NCBI RefSeq assembly: GCF_001649575.2
Contig: NC_051434.1
Span: forward strand, 6,882,225-6,946,224
Reading direction: 5' to 3'
DNA: 64,000 nucleotides
Origin: Kryptolebias marmoratus
Lineage: Eukaryota; Chordata; Actinopteri; Cyprinodontiformes; Rivulidae
The position numbers were made by a program, and so were the translations under genes. Of this stretch, positions 12,001 through 24,233 are shown in pieces. The notes below the pieces were generated by a model. It was not told the origin of the DNA. It worked only from the letters and a program-made list of their open reading frames with translations, and ran no database searches. The first letter of the stretch is position 1; each line of letters starts with the position of its first letter.

Positions 12001-15000
12001 TTTTCATCCTTGTCATGCTCTGCCAGTCTGTTCAGATTTAAGTCTGTGGATTTTCCCGCAACTACAGCTCCTTAACAATTAATAAAAGCCTGTTGTTTTC
12101 TTCCAACATTCTTCCTCCTGAGGCTGGATCTGTGTAAATCACAAGAACAAAGCGGCCAATTTACTTTACTTAGAATTTACTTGTGAAATCTTATGAGTCC
12201 TGACGTGCAGTTCTGTGTAAAAATCTCAGGAGTTGAACCATTAAAAGTGATTTTATGAAATGTGTTAATTTGTTCAGCTGTATGTTATCTGTTGAAAAAA
12301 AGGCGGGTCCTGCATTTAAAAAGGTGGAATGCCCAAAACTCTTAAATGTCATCAAAGTAATGCTGATATTAACGTAATGTACAGACCTTTAAAAGGTTTA
12401 CCTGTTTATTTACTTCATTAAATTGTGAAAGGGGAAACACACCAGAAAACAAAGACACAATCATCTTACGCCCACAGGTTTTCCTTCCCTCCAAACCTCA
12501 CGCTCCGCGATCCCTTGCTAATGCATTAACTTTGTGAGCTGAGTGCCTCGCTGCTGGCTACAGTAGGCCTGCCTGGTTGTTTGTTTGTTTGTTTGCTTTC
12601 AGTTCTTTTGCCTCCAAACATTTTTAAAATAATTCATCTTCTCAGTTGAGTCTAAGTGTTTGTTTCAGCAACTAATTCCTTTGGCTATTTAACCTGAATT
12701 GGGGCATAAAAGTACCAAATCAAGGAAAACATAATCTCAAGAAGACATTTAGGATTCAAAATACCAAATAGAATTGGGCTGTCAGAGCACATAACTTTAA
12801 ATATCCTATGGCAGAAATAATAATAAAAATATTTTTAATGCATTTTTTTCCTTCAGTAGCTTAAAATGCAGAGATACTAGGGCAGACAGGTTTTAGTTTA
12901 TCAGGAATCCCCAAAGCTTTTATACATTTTATTAGGTAAAAACATATTTTACTGTGATTTCTCAGCGCTTAACCAAGTTTCCATGACTGTACTCTGTCAC
13001 TATTTGTTTACCCTGCTCATTTCTCATCTTCCCCTTGAGCCATCAGTTCTTTGTTCATCTCTCTCGACCTTGACAGTCTGCAGAGGCTTTGCAAAGATAC
13101 ATGGGGATTAACATTGCTTAAAACGTAATCATTATGTGTACAAACCTGAAATTTTGTGGCCAGGGCAGCGGGTGGCTGCATTCATCCACTTGTGTTTGAT
13201 AGAAAACAATGAAAAGCAGAGTTCACCAGCGAGGTGCAGACTGAAGAGACCATGACAGCCTCCAAATTACAGGATGGCATTTGCAATCATCCACTGCTTA
13301 GAATGAGGGGGACCTGAGCTGTGAGATCAAAGTGTTAATCTGAGGGTGGAAGGGTGTTGGTTCTACGAGTGAGTGTGAAGGGTGAGTTGGCTGAATATGC
13401 AGTGCAGTACGACTCACCAGTGTGAAGGTCTTGTGGGAGTTTCCAGATGTTACAGTGAGAGACACATGACAACTCCCCTTTGCCTTGACATTTTCTACAA
13501 AATCAGTCTTGCATGAAAAACCCACCGAGCATTTCTCAAAGGAAAATAAGGTCTAATTTAATACTGGAATACAATTAACCTGCTCTAAACGAGAGTTTTG
13601 ACGCTCTGAGGATGCATGAAGCTGACATATTTGAAGGAAAAGGAGAGGAGCTTGTTTGATGAAAGGTGCAAGATTTATTTGTACTTCACAGAGCAAACAG
13701 CCACGGTCCACAATGAAAGGTGAGAAAGCAAGTTGGAAAATTGATAACGGAGACCCTAAAGTGGTTGTAAAAAATTTAGATACAAATCCTGCTGCCTGTA
13801 ATTAATAAAATAAAGAATATTGAATCCAGATGAACAGATTTAGAAAAAAACATTGATTTTACTTGGAATATTTCATAAAGGATTAAAACAGCTGTGAAAA
13901 CCGGACCTTAACTGCTGACCAGAGCTTTTTCTCATTGATTGCGTGCAGAGCCTCGTAGGAAACACTAAATTTCACATCTATCAATAATCAAATCAGGACG
14001 CTGAACACTCCGTTTCTGTCATTTCCTGTTCCTGACAGCAAGATAAAATATGACTCAAGCTGAAGGGCAAGCTTTTCTTTGAAATACAGGGGGAGAGTAT
14101 TGCTATGAGGCTCAGGGACTCGGCTGACGCCATTCCGACGAAGGTAGATGGTGTTGTCATGGCAATAAAGGGATTTCCTGTTCCCCGCTAAGAGGCATGG
14201 TTTTTGCCAAATGATGACCGTTGCCACTCCATAGGTGATCCCCAAAAAGTCTTCCTTCGCTCTCATGCAGAAAAACAAACTCTAACAGGTAGAAAACCCC
14301 AGGTAGTTGCTGCTGACGTGAAACCAACAACACTTTTTAGAAATCCACTGAAAGAAATTGTTTAGTTCCTCCTTCCTCCTTAGTTTGCTTGACAGAACAA
14401 CACTGAGTAATATATTTCCTCCTTTTGTTTTTTGTTTTTTTGTCATATTTATAAATAAAGAAAACTCCATCTCGGAGACATTACTGTAAAGCAAATCACT
14501 CTAAGATATGAAAATACTGACAGTTTGGTTTTGCATTTATCCTGCATTTTATTTACCTCTGAGTGCAGAGCCTGCTATTTGACTGGGATCAAAATAAAAA
14601 AGAGAGGTCGTAAGAATCTGTTCCTTCAGTTTCCCTCGGGAAACAATGCACACAGATCTGCTAACAGACGTCATTCTATTTGAGTACAAGGAATGGATCC
14701 TTTGTGTTCAATAAAGTTGGACAAATTTCTCCTTTCAGAATCAATAACTAAATCAATAACAAGAGAAACCATCAACCATATTAAGACCACAAACATCAAT
14801 GGTTGAAAAGTAAACAATACACTACAGCAAGCAAGCCATGACATTATATTAAGGTATACATTTCCTAATTTTAATCAGAACAAATCCTACTTCAAGTCAT
14901 CAATAAAGTAAGATAAGCATAAAATATTATCCTAGATATGATTTATTTTGTACTTAAACTGTTGTCGTGACATTGAAAGGGGACCTAAATGTCAGATTCA

Positions 15001-17283
15001 TAAATATCTGATGTAATTTAGGTGAAACACAGACAAACTGTTGGTGTATTAGCCAGTTTTTGCAACTTGTAGATGGTCTCAACCCTCGTTTCACTTCCAG
15101 TGTTAGTTCTTGCTTCTGTTTCCCCATCCACACCTGAAACAAATGTAAACACAACACCTAATGCGCACAGACACCAACATTATTGCAAAACCGTGCACAC
15201 TGTTTCCTAAACTGAGGGAAGTCCTGGTACCTGATGAGCTCTGAAGATTACTCCTTCCTAAACAAGCTCTGCTTTCCCATCTCAAACAATCAAGCCTTCA
15301 TGGCCGTGCTCTCTGTTTTAACCGTGCCTCTTAAACCATTACTTCCTTTTGTTATACCAATGTCAGACTTGGTTTCTAACATTAATCTATTTACTTACTA
15401 ACTCATCTGAATCTGTTCACTCCTTTGAGACTTATTAGCAACCTCCTTTATTAGTAAAACACAAAACTTGGATGTGACTGCCGAGCTGCATCTTCAGCAG
15501 GTCGTTTTACACGATCATTGTGTGGTTGTCTGTTGTTGTCTGTTAAGTGTAAAAACTTAAGAAACATGTGACTGTAACATTTCAGTCATTAAGTATCGAG
15601 CGTGACGACTGATCTTTTGTCCTGAGCTAAAGTTGGACGTTTCAAAGATTATCAGGTGCTGCAGAGGCTCACGCCTCTTTGTTTGACAGGCTGCTCGATC
15701 ATGAGGTGATTAGAGTGACGTTTGTGGATTGCAAGCTGCTACGGGAGAGCTGTGATTTTCCTTTCTGTCTTTTAGGTTTGAGGGCTCGGAAATTAGACCG
15801 CAGAGGGGTTTTGTCTTAATTTGAGGGATCTGTGGGAAACCCTACATGGAGAAGGTTTTATTACCTTTTTCCATCCTCACAGGCCTTCTAGCAGTTCAGG
15901 CTTCTTTGGATGCAGCAGCAACAAATAACTTAATATTAATCTGCATTAAAAAGCTATTTCACTTTTCAAACACTGGTTTAGCTCCTTCTGTGTAGAATTT
16001 TAACGTTGTCTCTTTGTGGGGTTTTCTCACGCTCAGGTTTTCCTCTACAAGTCAAATATCTTTATGCATTCATGGGTGATTCTAAATTTACTGTAGTGTG
16101 AACTTGCATGGTTATGTCTCTGTGTCTTATACATGTGACAAATGTGTGAAGGGTGCATGCCGCCTCTTGTTTACAGTCAGCTGGTATGAGCTTCAGTCCC
16201 CCGCATCACTGAAGAAGATAAAACAGGTGAAAAGAGCAAAGGAATCTATTAACACAACAGAGTTAAAAGTCTGATTGTTCCTTTGCCTCTGACTAATTAT
16301 ACTCTTGGCTTAAACATAAAAAGTATCAAGAAGTAACTTTTGAAGCAGGATGACACAGCTGTCTCTGATGCCCAAATCTGTAGTTCTACATTCATTCATT
16401 AGTAGTCATTGTGAAAACTCAAATTGGAAATACAAGATTAAGTATTCAAATCCATCTGTTGGATCATGTCACATACGGTAACCAGGCCTTATAATTATCA
16501 TTTCTGATCTTGCATTCCCCATTTTCCCCCTGCTGTCTTTATTTTGTAATATGCTCTAACATTTGACTCTGAAGAAGAGACCTCGTATGACATTTGTGAG
16601 GATTGCATAACTGCGTGAAAAGGCCAAGGAGTTATGGATTTTAGCAAAGATGTTGACTTTTTGTCTGTCAAGCTGTAGGTGTTAGCAAGATGATTTGCAC
16701 CAGAAGATCTGAAACGCTGAAAACCAGGTTGTTATACCAAACGCTTGTCTGTGACCTCTCAAACAGACAGACAATTTGTGCTGCAGAACAAACACAGGAG
16801 CAAGTAATGGAGCAAGTAATGACTTGGCAGACACTGGATCTGTTCTTTCGCCTGCTGTGCTCATTAAAACATTATGATCTTGCCTGTGTTTTTTTGTTTT
16901 TTCCTCTATAGAAACTAAATGTCAGACTCATGCTGATTATTTCCTTTAAGTGTTGTATACATTCTGCTTGACTGTAAGAGAAAGTTAACTTGAAAATGTT
17001 GGGTTTGAATCAACCTTTTATGCTAAATTTGCATTTTTAAATAAATCAAAAGTGTCCATTTTATTTATGAATGGTGCAAAACTTAAATTACTTACAAGAA
17101 CACAAGTAGATTTTATAAAAGGCAGATTGTTTCAAATAACTTGGACATTTGTTATACTTCCACTTCTTTAGACCAATTTGATGTCTCACTGAGGGCCTTA
17201 TATTGATTGACAATAATATTAAAACAGTGATGAAACAGTGTTTACTCAATGCTGAAGCTGTAAATCAAAAAAAAAAGTCTTAA
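9082..17283. other. Intergenic, no gene recognised
   Basis: No coding exon, RNA gene or clear transposon boundary recognised apart from the LTR-like stretch near 11,770-12,150 listed separately. The longest open frames are about 110 codons, rich in Phe, Cys and Ser, and look like chance frames. A short (GTTT)n tract lies near 12,577-12,595. Confidence 0.45.
11775..12150 (+). repeat. LTR-like repeat remnant, boundaries uncertain
   Basis: The stretch has the texture of a teleost LTR. A T-rich start with GTTTCCTGTTGTGTTTT is followed by an AATAAA-type signal inside CAATTAATAAAAGCCTG near 12,080, then a short U5-like end TTCTTCCTCCTGAGGCTGG. I could not find a convincing TG...CA boundary or target duplication, so the edges are approximate and the assignment is inference. 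Confidence 0.35.
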
Positions 17284-17391
17284 CATCCATGCATCCTTTT
17301 TTTTTTACCCGTTTCTCCTTTCTGGGTCGCAGGGAGCTGGTGCCTATTTCCTGCAGTCACTGTGTGAAAGAGGACACCCTGGACAGGTCAT
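17284..17391 (-). repeat. Truncated tail of the tRNA-headed SINE family
   Basis: About 108 bp matching, with many changes, the 3' tail of the longer copy at 31423-31757. Shared elements include a GGGTCGCAGGGAG-like string, the CACTGTGTGAAAGAGG segment and ACACCCTGGACAGGTC. The tRNA-like head is missing, as is usual for truncated retroposed copies. Confidence 0.55.
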
Positions 17392-18201
17392 AGGTAAACA
17401 TAAAATATAATTAAATCTATAAATGGTTGAATAAATAAATAAATGGAAGCCAGACCAAATTGCAATTATAACAAAACATCAAGAAAACTTTACTAACAAA
17501 AAATACTCAGACAAACTTTGATATAGCCAATCCAGACACCTATAATATAGGAATAATGTTAGCTTTTTATCATCATTATTATTATGGTCTTCATGTTGCT
17601 GAATTTTACAAAGAAGCTTCTGCATTCTTCTCAGAGAAAGCGAGCATTACAATAGTATTTTCTTTTTTTGTTTTTTCATTTCTTCAAGAAATAAAAGCAG
17701 GCATTGAGATCGTTTTTATAGACTGCAAAAAGGATGGACAAAATCTTAAAGTTAGATAAGGAGGTGTCCTGAAGTGTAATACAATCAACACCATTAAGCA
17801 CACAAAAGGCAGCATTTCTAAAGAGTTGAGAAATCAGTTTGTCTGTTCATTTCATAAAATGTAAAGAACATCAGATTTTTGCCCTTAAAATTCAAACTCA
17901 AAGTGAAGTCGAAAAATACAAGATCTTTTACTTCTGGAAGTTTTGAAGCATGCGCTTTTGTTACAGACTGAACTTTTTAGTTTGAATTTTATAACCAATG
18001 AATGAGACGCAGAAAATTCTCTGCTTCGGGTCCAAATTTGCCTTTTAGTTTTCATTTTTCACAATACATGTGTTCACTGTGTCCCTGTAACGTTGAATGA
18101 TATACCTGCAAACTACAGCAAATGAAAACAGAACTTAAGCATGGATCAGCTGTTAAAGGTTAGCATGTGCATGCACACGTTTTTGATAGTAACAACCTTA
18201 T

Positions 18202-19026
18202 TGTCATGGCGGGTTTAAGGTTACGAACCCACATGCAGAAACACTCGACAAAGAATGAAAATTAGAAAAGATTTATTAAACAAAAACAATGAAACACAAG
18301 TACTGCTGTGGATCCAGGGAGGTCTGCTTCGGGAGGTGCGGTAACTGTAAACACGGGAGAGGACGAGCGGTGAGTTTGTGGGGCGTAGGAAATTAGCAAC
18401 TCGGAATGAACAAAATGGAAACAGTCTTACTTGGGTCGAGTGCTCAGAGATCCTGGAGGGGTTTGTTGAATGCGGGGGCTTAATGGGTTCCGCAGGAATC
18501 CTTCGACGAACTTGCGTGAATCGGGAAGCTTCGTAGGAGGGCGGACAGGTAAGCGCAGCAGTCCAGGAGTAGAGGCGGTCAGAGGAGATCGGCTGTTCTT
18601 CAGAGATGGTGAGTTTAATCGGAGTTGATTGGCGGTCGGACTCGGGCAACCAGTGGGTATCTTCCACGGCGTCACGAAGGAGTAAGCACAAGGAGTGCAG
18701 AGTCTCGGGTAACCTGTGAGTATTTCTCACGGCGTCACACAGAGTCACCTGAAGAGCAAAAACACAGGCTGATTACTCGGAGAGAAAAAACGAAGAGATC
18801 ACAGGGGAAAAAACACTGGGAGACCTGAAGTACCAGATACTTGGTAACACTCTGGCGTCGAAGGGTAGATCTCGATCTCCTCTTAAACTCCTCTGATTGC
18901 GATTAAGCACCGGTGTGCGGAAACAAACCAGCAGCCGCCAATCACGCCCCTCCGCAGGTGAACTCACGGCTTCCCCTGGTGGAGAAAAATGGGTAACCAC
19001 CCCACAGACTTCCCAGGAACCCAACA
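18202..19026 (-). mobile_element. Solo LTR, 825 bp, with perfect 5-bp TSD
   Basis: Identical CTTAT copies lie at 18197-18201 and 19027-19031. The element begins TGTCATGG and ends CCCAACA on the plus strand, giving TG...CA termini. Read on the minus strand, an AATAAA signal lies about 60-70 bp before the CCATGACA end, as expected for R-U5, so the LTR points to the minus strand. Minus-strand open frames of 175, 84 and 82 codons inside it are arginine- and serine-rich low-complexity frames and I do not call them genes. No gag or pol is attached. Confidence 0.85.
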
Positions 19027-19031
19027 CTTAT

Positions 19032-21092
19032 GAACTCTTTTATGAAGATAACTTTAACTCTTCCAGGAAGCTCTCCCGCTGATTCATTCCGTCATCAAGT
19101 TTTATTTTTACATTATTTTTGAACCAGTTGGCTTGGCAACTGGATCATGAAAAACATCCTGGCAGATATTTTTAATGGACTTACCCCAATGGTATTATCA
19201 TGTTGCCTAGCAAGGTTTTTTAAAAGAGATGACGAACCATTTTTTGCTCGCTAGATGAGCTCTCTCAAGAGTCTCCAGTCTTCAATTGATAAATCTTTTG
19301 TGTCTACAGCTGTGCAACAAACCAGCTCTGTAAATGGAAAATCCTTCGTAATGGTACTCTGGTGGGTATCGATTTTTTTTTTATTATTCAAGTCTAATTC
19401 TCGTATTTGCGCAAAAGTCCAAATTTAAATGCTCCATTTAATTGTACCGACAGAACATGATGAGATAGTGGCACACAACTGTCCCTCTCAGCAAGGAAGG
19501 CTGAGTCAGGAGCTCTGAGGCTTATTGTGACGTAAAGCTGTTCTTTGCTGCATGAGGTCAGCCTGCTTCGCTTCATTATGGCTGCACGTTGAACGTGAAG
19601 ATTTAAAAATAAAATGCAGATAATGCTCTGACGGTTCAGGAAGCTTTTTAAAAAAAATATGGTACATGATGATATGCGATGGAGAAGAACTCATCTCTCC
19701 AAATCTTTTTAGCATATTTCCTCTGACTACTTTACGTTTTTAAGAAATGACCATTTTTTTTTCCTTTAAAGTTTTGGTAGTTATTACTGAGGTGATGGGT
19801 GGAATCTCTAAAGAGTTTTCAAGGCTCTGGCAACTTGCTAATAAGTCTAAAGTCTTTTAATGTAATTCATATAAAGTAAAACAAGGTGACAAGTCAAAAG
19901 CGGCGCTCTTTTGAATCGAACTGCACCTGACAGAGCAGGTTGCTGTGAGTGTTTCACAGAGACACCTGGCTTTTCACACGCTCATCCTTTTAGAAAAGTC
20001 ACTTTTTATTCTGCTTTCTGCATTCAACAAGCAGCCACGGATGAGTCCATTCATTCTGTAAGCCTGCCAGTTCCTTCATCTTTGGCATCCACTCTGCTTC
20101 TTGAAGTTGCCTTGATGACGGGAGATTAAACTAGAACTGCTGCCAGCCCGTCGGTCCCGCATTAATAACAAATGTTACAAACGCCAAGAGAGATTATTAT
20201 GAATCAATGAATCACCAGGAAGCCTCCATTCTGTTGTTGTTGTTCGTAATGTTCTAGTTTCTGTGGGAGAACAACGTGATGTCATTAAGGGAGGTAACGT
20301 CACCAGGCGATTCCACGACAAACCACAGAAGGTCGTCTGATTCTCCCACTGACTTTCCCTGTTTCAAGCAGTGCCACGCTGCTTCTGCTACTCCACATGT
20401 ATTGTTATACAATTATCACAATGTAGCTGTCTTGTAGTGATAATAAAAATCACTGTATCAGTTTCATGTTTATTCCTCGAGTAAAGCTCATGATCTTGAT
20501 AAAAAAAAACTGAATTATCTGTTTTTGTTACATGCAAAAGAGATTGCACTTTGAATCTTGCAGTCTTTGCCAGCTGACCCCATCACCTGCCCTATTTCTT
20601 CCTCTTCAACACCTACCGCTCGCTCTGCCCTCTCTTTGGCTGCCCTCACGCTGCGCAGTGGGCATCACATGAAGGAGGCCCGTGTAAGAATAGCACACAT
20701 CTATGACGAATCACAGAACATACCTAAAGACGCCTCATGTTAAATGTATGAATGGAGGAGGGTGAGTGGAGAGAAAAAAAAGATGCATCACCCTGGATTT
20801 GATAAGGATTTCTGTGAGCCGGATGTCTCTTTGAATGGTTGGGTCTCCTACACACATTCTGCTTCTGAAAACAGAATGATTCCCTTATGTCTGTGTGCGG
20901 GGAGGGATTCCTAAGTGATTATTTTGGGCATCAGATAAATCACTAAGTGCCTCACATGAAGTTTGGGGGAAAAACACAATCTGTGGTGTTTTATGTAATT
21001 GCTCTGTTGACCCTGATGTCATGATGGAAATAAATACCATCAGATGCACGCGGCTGTCTTATCTCATGAAAAATAAAACTGAACATAATAAG
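19032..21092. other. Intergenic, no gene recognised
   Basis: Nothing assignable was seen. Open frames are short and not protein-like. A GTTGTTGTTGTT tract lies near 20,233. Confidence 0.45.
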
Positions 21093-21551
21093 GCCCAGTA
21101 TGTACATAGTACTTACCACATATGTACAACTAGTCATTCTATATTACAACCCAGTCCACGTGGTACCAGGTATGTACCTCAAGTACCTAGTACATACAAC
21201 ATATTCACTTACCTAGTATGTAGCTAGTACTTACATGGTTTCAGGTATGCATTTTTTAAATATAGGGTAGTCACTTGTTAATACAGCCCAGTCCCTGTAG
21301 GTACCAGGTATATAATCAATATATACCACAAAAGTACCAGGTGTGTTCCAAATGCAATAATTATCCAAGAAATACCACTTATTTACTATGTACATATCTT
21401 GTAAGTACCATGGATGTGCCTGATATTTACCTGGTATGTTCCTGGTACACACCCTGCGGGTACAGAGTAACAAGTCACTTATTATTACAGCCCTGACGCA
21501 TGACAGGTAAGTACCAGGAATGTACCATGTGTTTACCTGGTATGTACCCAA
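21093..21551. repeat. Palindromic GTACC/GGTAC repeat cluster
   Basis: Roughly 460 bp packed with variants of GTACCAGGTATGTACC, ACCTAGTATGTA and ACCTGGTATGTTCC, which are near-palindromic. A longer unit recurs three times: a TAGTCACTT-like string, then ACAGCCCAGTCC, then GGTACCAGGTAT. It starts near 21,131, 21,268 and 21,472, giving spacings of about 137 and 204 bp. It is a degenerate minisatellite-like array rather than a coding region; open frames across it on both strands are consequences of the repeat. Confidence 0.6.
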
Positions 21552-22400
21552 TACATACTAGACTTGTGTATTTCTATCACATTCTTCATCAAAGTTGGAC
21601 TGGTTTCTGTATTTGTCATTTACTTTTCTTTTTTACCATTTTTTAATGGTTTATACTCATATGCTCAGCAGATGAAGTCTTTTAAGAATGCCATCTGGAT
21701 AACACCGATAAAACAAGTTCTCCAACTTTTTTTTTAACTACAAAAAGTCATCCTCATTCATTTCCATGTTGCCCATTTTGCATTTATTACAGTTAGATCT
21801 ATTGAGAGTAATTTATCGATTCCAGATGTATCAGGCGTTAATTTGTCCGACACAAATTAGTCTACTCTAAACAAGCACTCATTAACTGAATGATACATAA
21901 CGTTCTCGTTATGCCACAGTTGTGCTTTACTCATGATTAAAGCACAGGAGAAAAGTTAGCTGTCAGAATCTGCTGTTGATACGCTCAACACATGTTGGAC
22001 AAAAGTGCAAAGATGTGCTTTCTATTTCTGCCGGCACCCCTACTGTGAAGCTGTGTTTTCATTTAAAAAGAAATCAGCTACTGAATGATTTTCAGTTCTG
22101 TTTAAAGAATATTTACACTCATCTTTGGCCTTTTTACTATTCAAAATGTAGGTCTCAAAATGCAAAACTTGCTACACAAAATGAAAAAGTTGGTGTTTTA
22201 GTAGAATAGTGAAAAGTATTTTTTAATTAACAGATAAAGTGCTTACATTTTGTTGTGTATTCACATCACAGTCCAGTGCTAAAGACTTTCTTGTTATATT
22301 TTTTTAGAGGGGCCTTGGGCCAAATTTTTAAAGCTTTTATAAACACATTTTGGTTTATTTTCCTTACTTGAACTTCTTAAAAAATGCCAAAGATAACAGA
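21552..22400. other. Intergenic, no gene recognised
   Basis: AT-rich unique-looking DNA. I see no exon, RNA gene or transposon end. Confidence 0.4.
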
Positions 22401-22405
22401 ATCTG

Positions 22406-23000
22406 TGACAAGGCTTGGCAAAACAGGACTCAGAACAGGCGGACACAGGCAAAGTTTTAAGATATTTATTTTAGTTATAAAGATAGCAGAAATGCTAACA
22501 CTCAGAACAAAACCCTCTGGATGTATAGGAGGGAAACTCGAAGCAGGTAAGGCTACCGAGTGGCTTGAGTGAGAGCCGGTCAGGCTACTTAGTTCAGGGC
22601 TAAGGTGGGAAAGTCCGGGGACAGGCGAGAGGTCAAAGCCGGGAGGTCAGAGAGCGAGAACCTAATCCAGAAAAGTACGAAGCAGAGTGGGTAGTCTAAA
22701 AAGGTGAAGCGAGGTCGAAGGCCCAGGAAGGTATCCGTTGAGGAGTAGGCAAGAGGCGAGAGTCGTGATACAGGCAAGGGGGTCAAGATCGAGGCAGGCA
22801 TGAACTGTAAGATAACGCTGGACATCTACTAGGATAAACCTTTCAATAATCTGGCACTGAACTACTGTGAGAAGTGGGCTTAAATACTAAGAGGACCAGG
22901 TGAAGCTGATGGCAATGATTGCAGAGGCGTGGAACAAGGAGGCGTGGCAAGGCTGTGGAAAACTACTGAGACTGTGGCATGGAACTGTAGAACTCTTACA
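22406..23000 (-). mobile_element. Solo LTR, 595 bp, with perfect 5-bp TSD
   Basis: Flanked by identical ATCTG copies at 22401-22405 and 23001-23005. The termini are TGACAAGGC and CTCTTACA, again TG...CA. On the minus strand an AATAAA lies near the 3' end, before the stretch ending GCCTTGTCA, so the LTR is read on the minus strand. Its sequence differs from the 18202-19026 LTR, so it is a separate family. No internal coding region is present. Confidence 0.85.
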
Positions 23001-23005
23001 ATCTG

Positions 23006-23972
23006 ACAGACAAGAAATAGTATTTTAGCTTCAGTAAAGTGATCCCCAAAGAACTTTGGGCTTAAAGCTTGGCATATAGTAAATGATCATCTCTCACTTC
23101 CTGTTTCAGATCTTTAATGGATTTTCCCCGTTTTTTTAAATATATGGCTTTCAAATTCTGTACATCTGTTGTACCTAGTGTAGACGTTTAGTCATTTTGT
23201 TCTCCGCTTGTTAATTTCTTTCTCATTATTTAAGGATGTTCTGCATAATATCAAGAAAATTTGTTTAAAAAAAATAAAAAAAACAGCACATATCCCCAAA
23301 TGTCGCATTATTTTCTTGTTTTCTGAATAAAGCATTTTTGAGAAGTTACAGGGAAGTTCATGTGGTCTCATATTTCAATCAGCTGCCTAGCAGATAAAGT
23401 ACAATCTGTCAATAAAACCTAATTAAATAAATTTGAGGTGCTATTTTTGTGGATGTAAACATATCCATCGGCACATTTATCAAAAGTGAAGGAAAAAAAA
23501 GTTATCCCTTTAAAGTTAACGTTGATATTTCATCCTCTGAGTCATGATGGTTGGATTAAATTCAAGCAGATGATAGTGCAGCTTTATTATCCTTAAACCA
23601 GAAGTGGAGTCAAAGTGAGTCAAGGTGGTAGCAGATGTGAATGACTCAGACCCAATGGCACATTATCATATCTGCTGCTGCTGCATTTGGCTCGCTCATT
23701 AGCTCCTGTTAGAACAGACTTGTTTTGTCGCTTGGACAGATCACATCACGGTACAATCACAGCCCTGTACGTCACACATCAAGGCTTGACAGGTGGTTTG
23801 GCGGCACATTGATTGGGAAACATAAAAAACTCGGAGGTTGAATGGATGGCAACACTGTGCATCCAAGCCAGAAGGCTGAACCTGGATTTTTGTTATTTTA
23901 TGGGGAAGACTAGAGAACAAAATAATGTATTTTTTCCTCCTACGCTGTACAACTCTAAGGAGAAAGGTTACC
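23006..23972. other. Intergenic, no gene recognised
   Basis: No assignable feature. The stretch includes A-rich tracts near 23,265-23,283. Confidence 0.4.
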
Positions 23973-24233
23973 AATGAAGCACGATGGATTAGTGGTTAGC
24001 TCTGTTGCCTCAGAGAGTTCAAGCCCAGGGTTCAGCCTGGGGTCTTTCTGTGTGGTGTTTGGTCTCCTCGTGTTTCCGTGGGTTTTCTCCAGGTACTTCG
24101 GTTCCTCCCACAGTCCAAAAACATGCATGTTTAGGCTGCCTTCAGGCCCAGGCCTCCTTTAAAAAAGAGATCTGTGATCTCAATGCCTCGATCACATGGG
24201 ATCACATGGGATTTGCCTAATTGAATAAATAAA
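23973..24233 (+). mobile_element. tRNA-derived SINE copy
   Basis: The head contains an A-box-like TTAGTGGTTAGCTCTG and a B box GTTCAAGCC at 24017-24025, matching the RNA polymerase III consensus GWTCRANNC. The body has the familiar fish SINE strings GGGTTTTCTCCAGGTAC and CCTCCCACAGTCC, followed by a short direct duplication ATCACATGGG at 24191-24210 and an AT-rich tail with GAATAAATAAA. It shares its body with the minus-strand copy at 31423-31757. Confidence 0.75.

Noticed and set aside
18221..18748. 175-codon minus-strand frame
   Set aside because: It lies wholly inside the LTR at 18202-19026, is low in complexity and shows no gag/pol motif.
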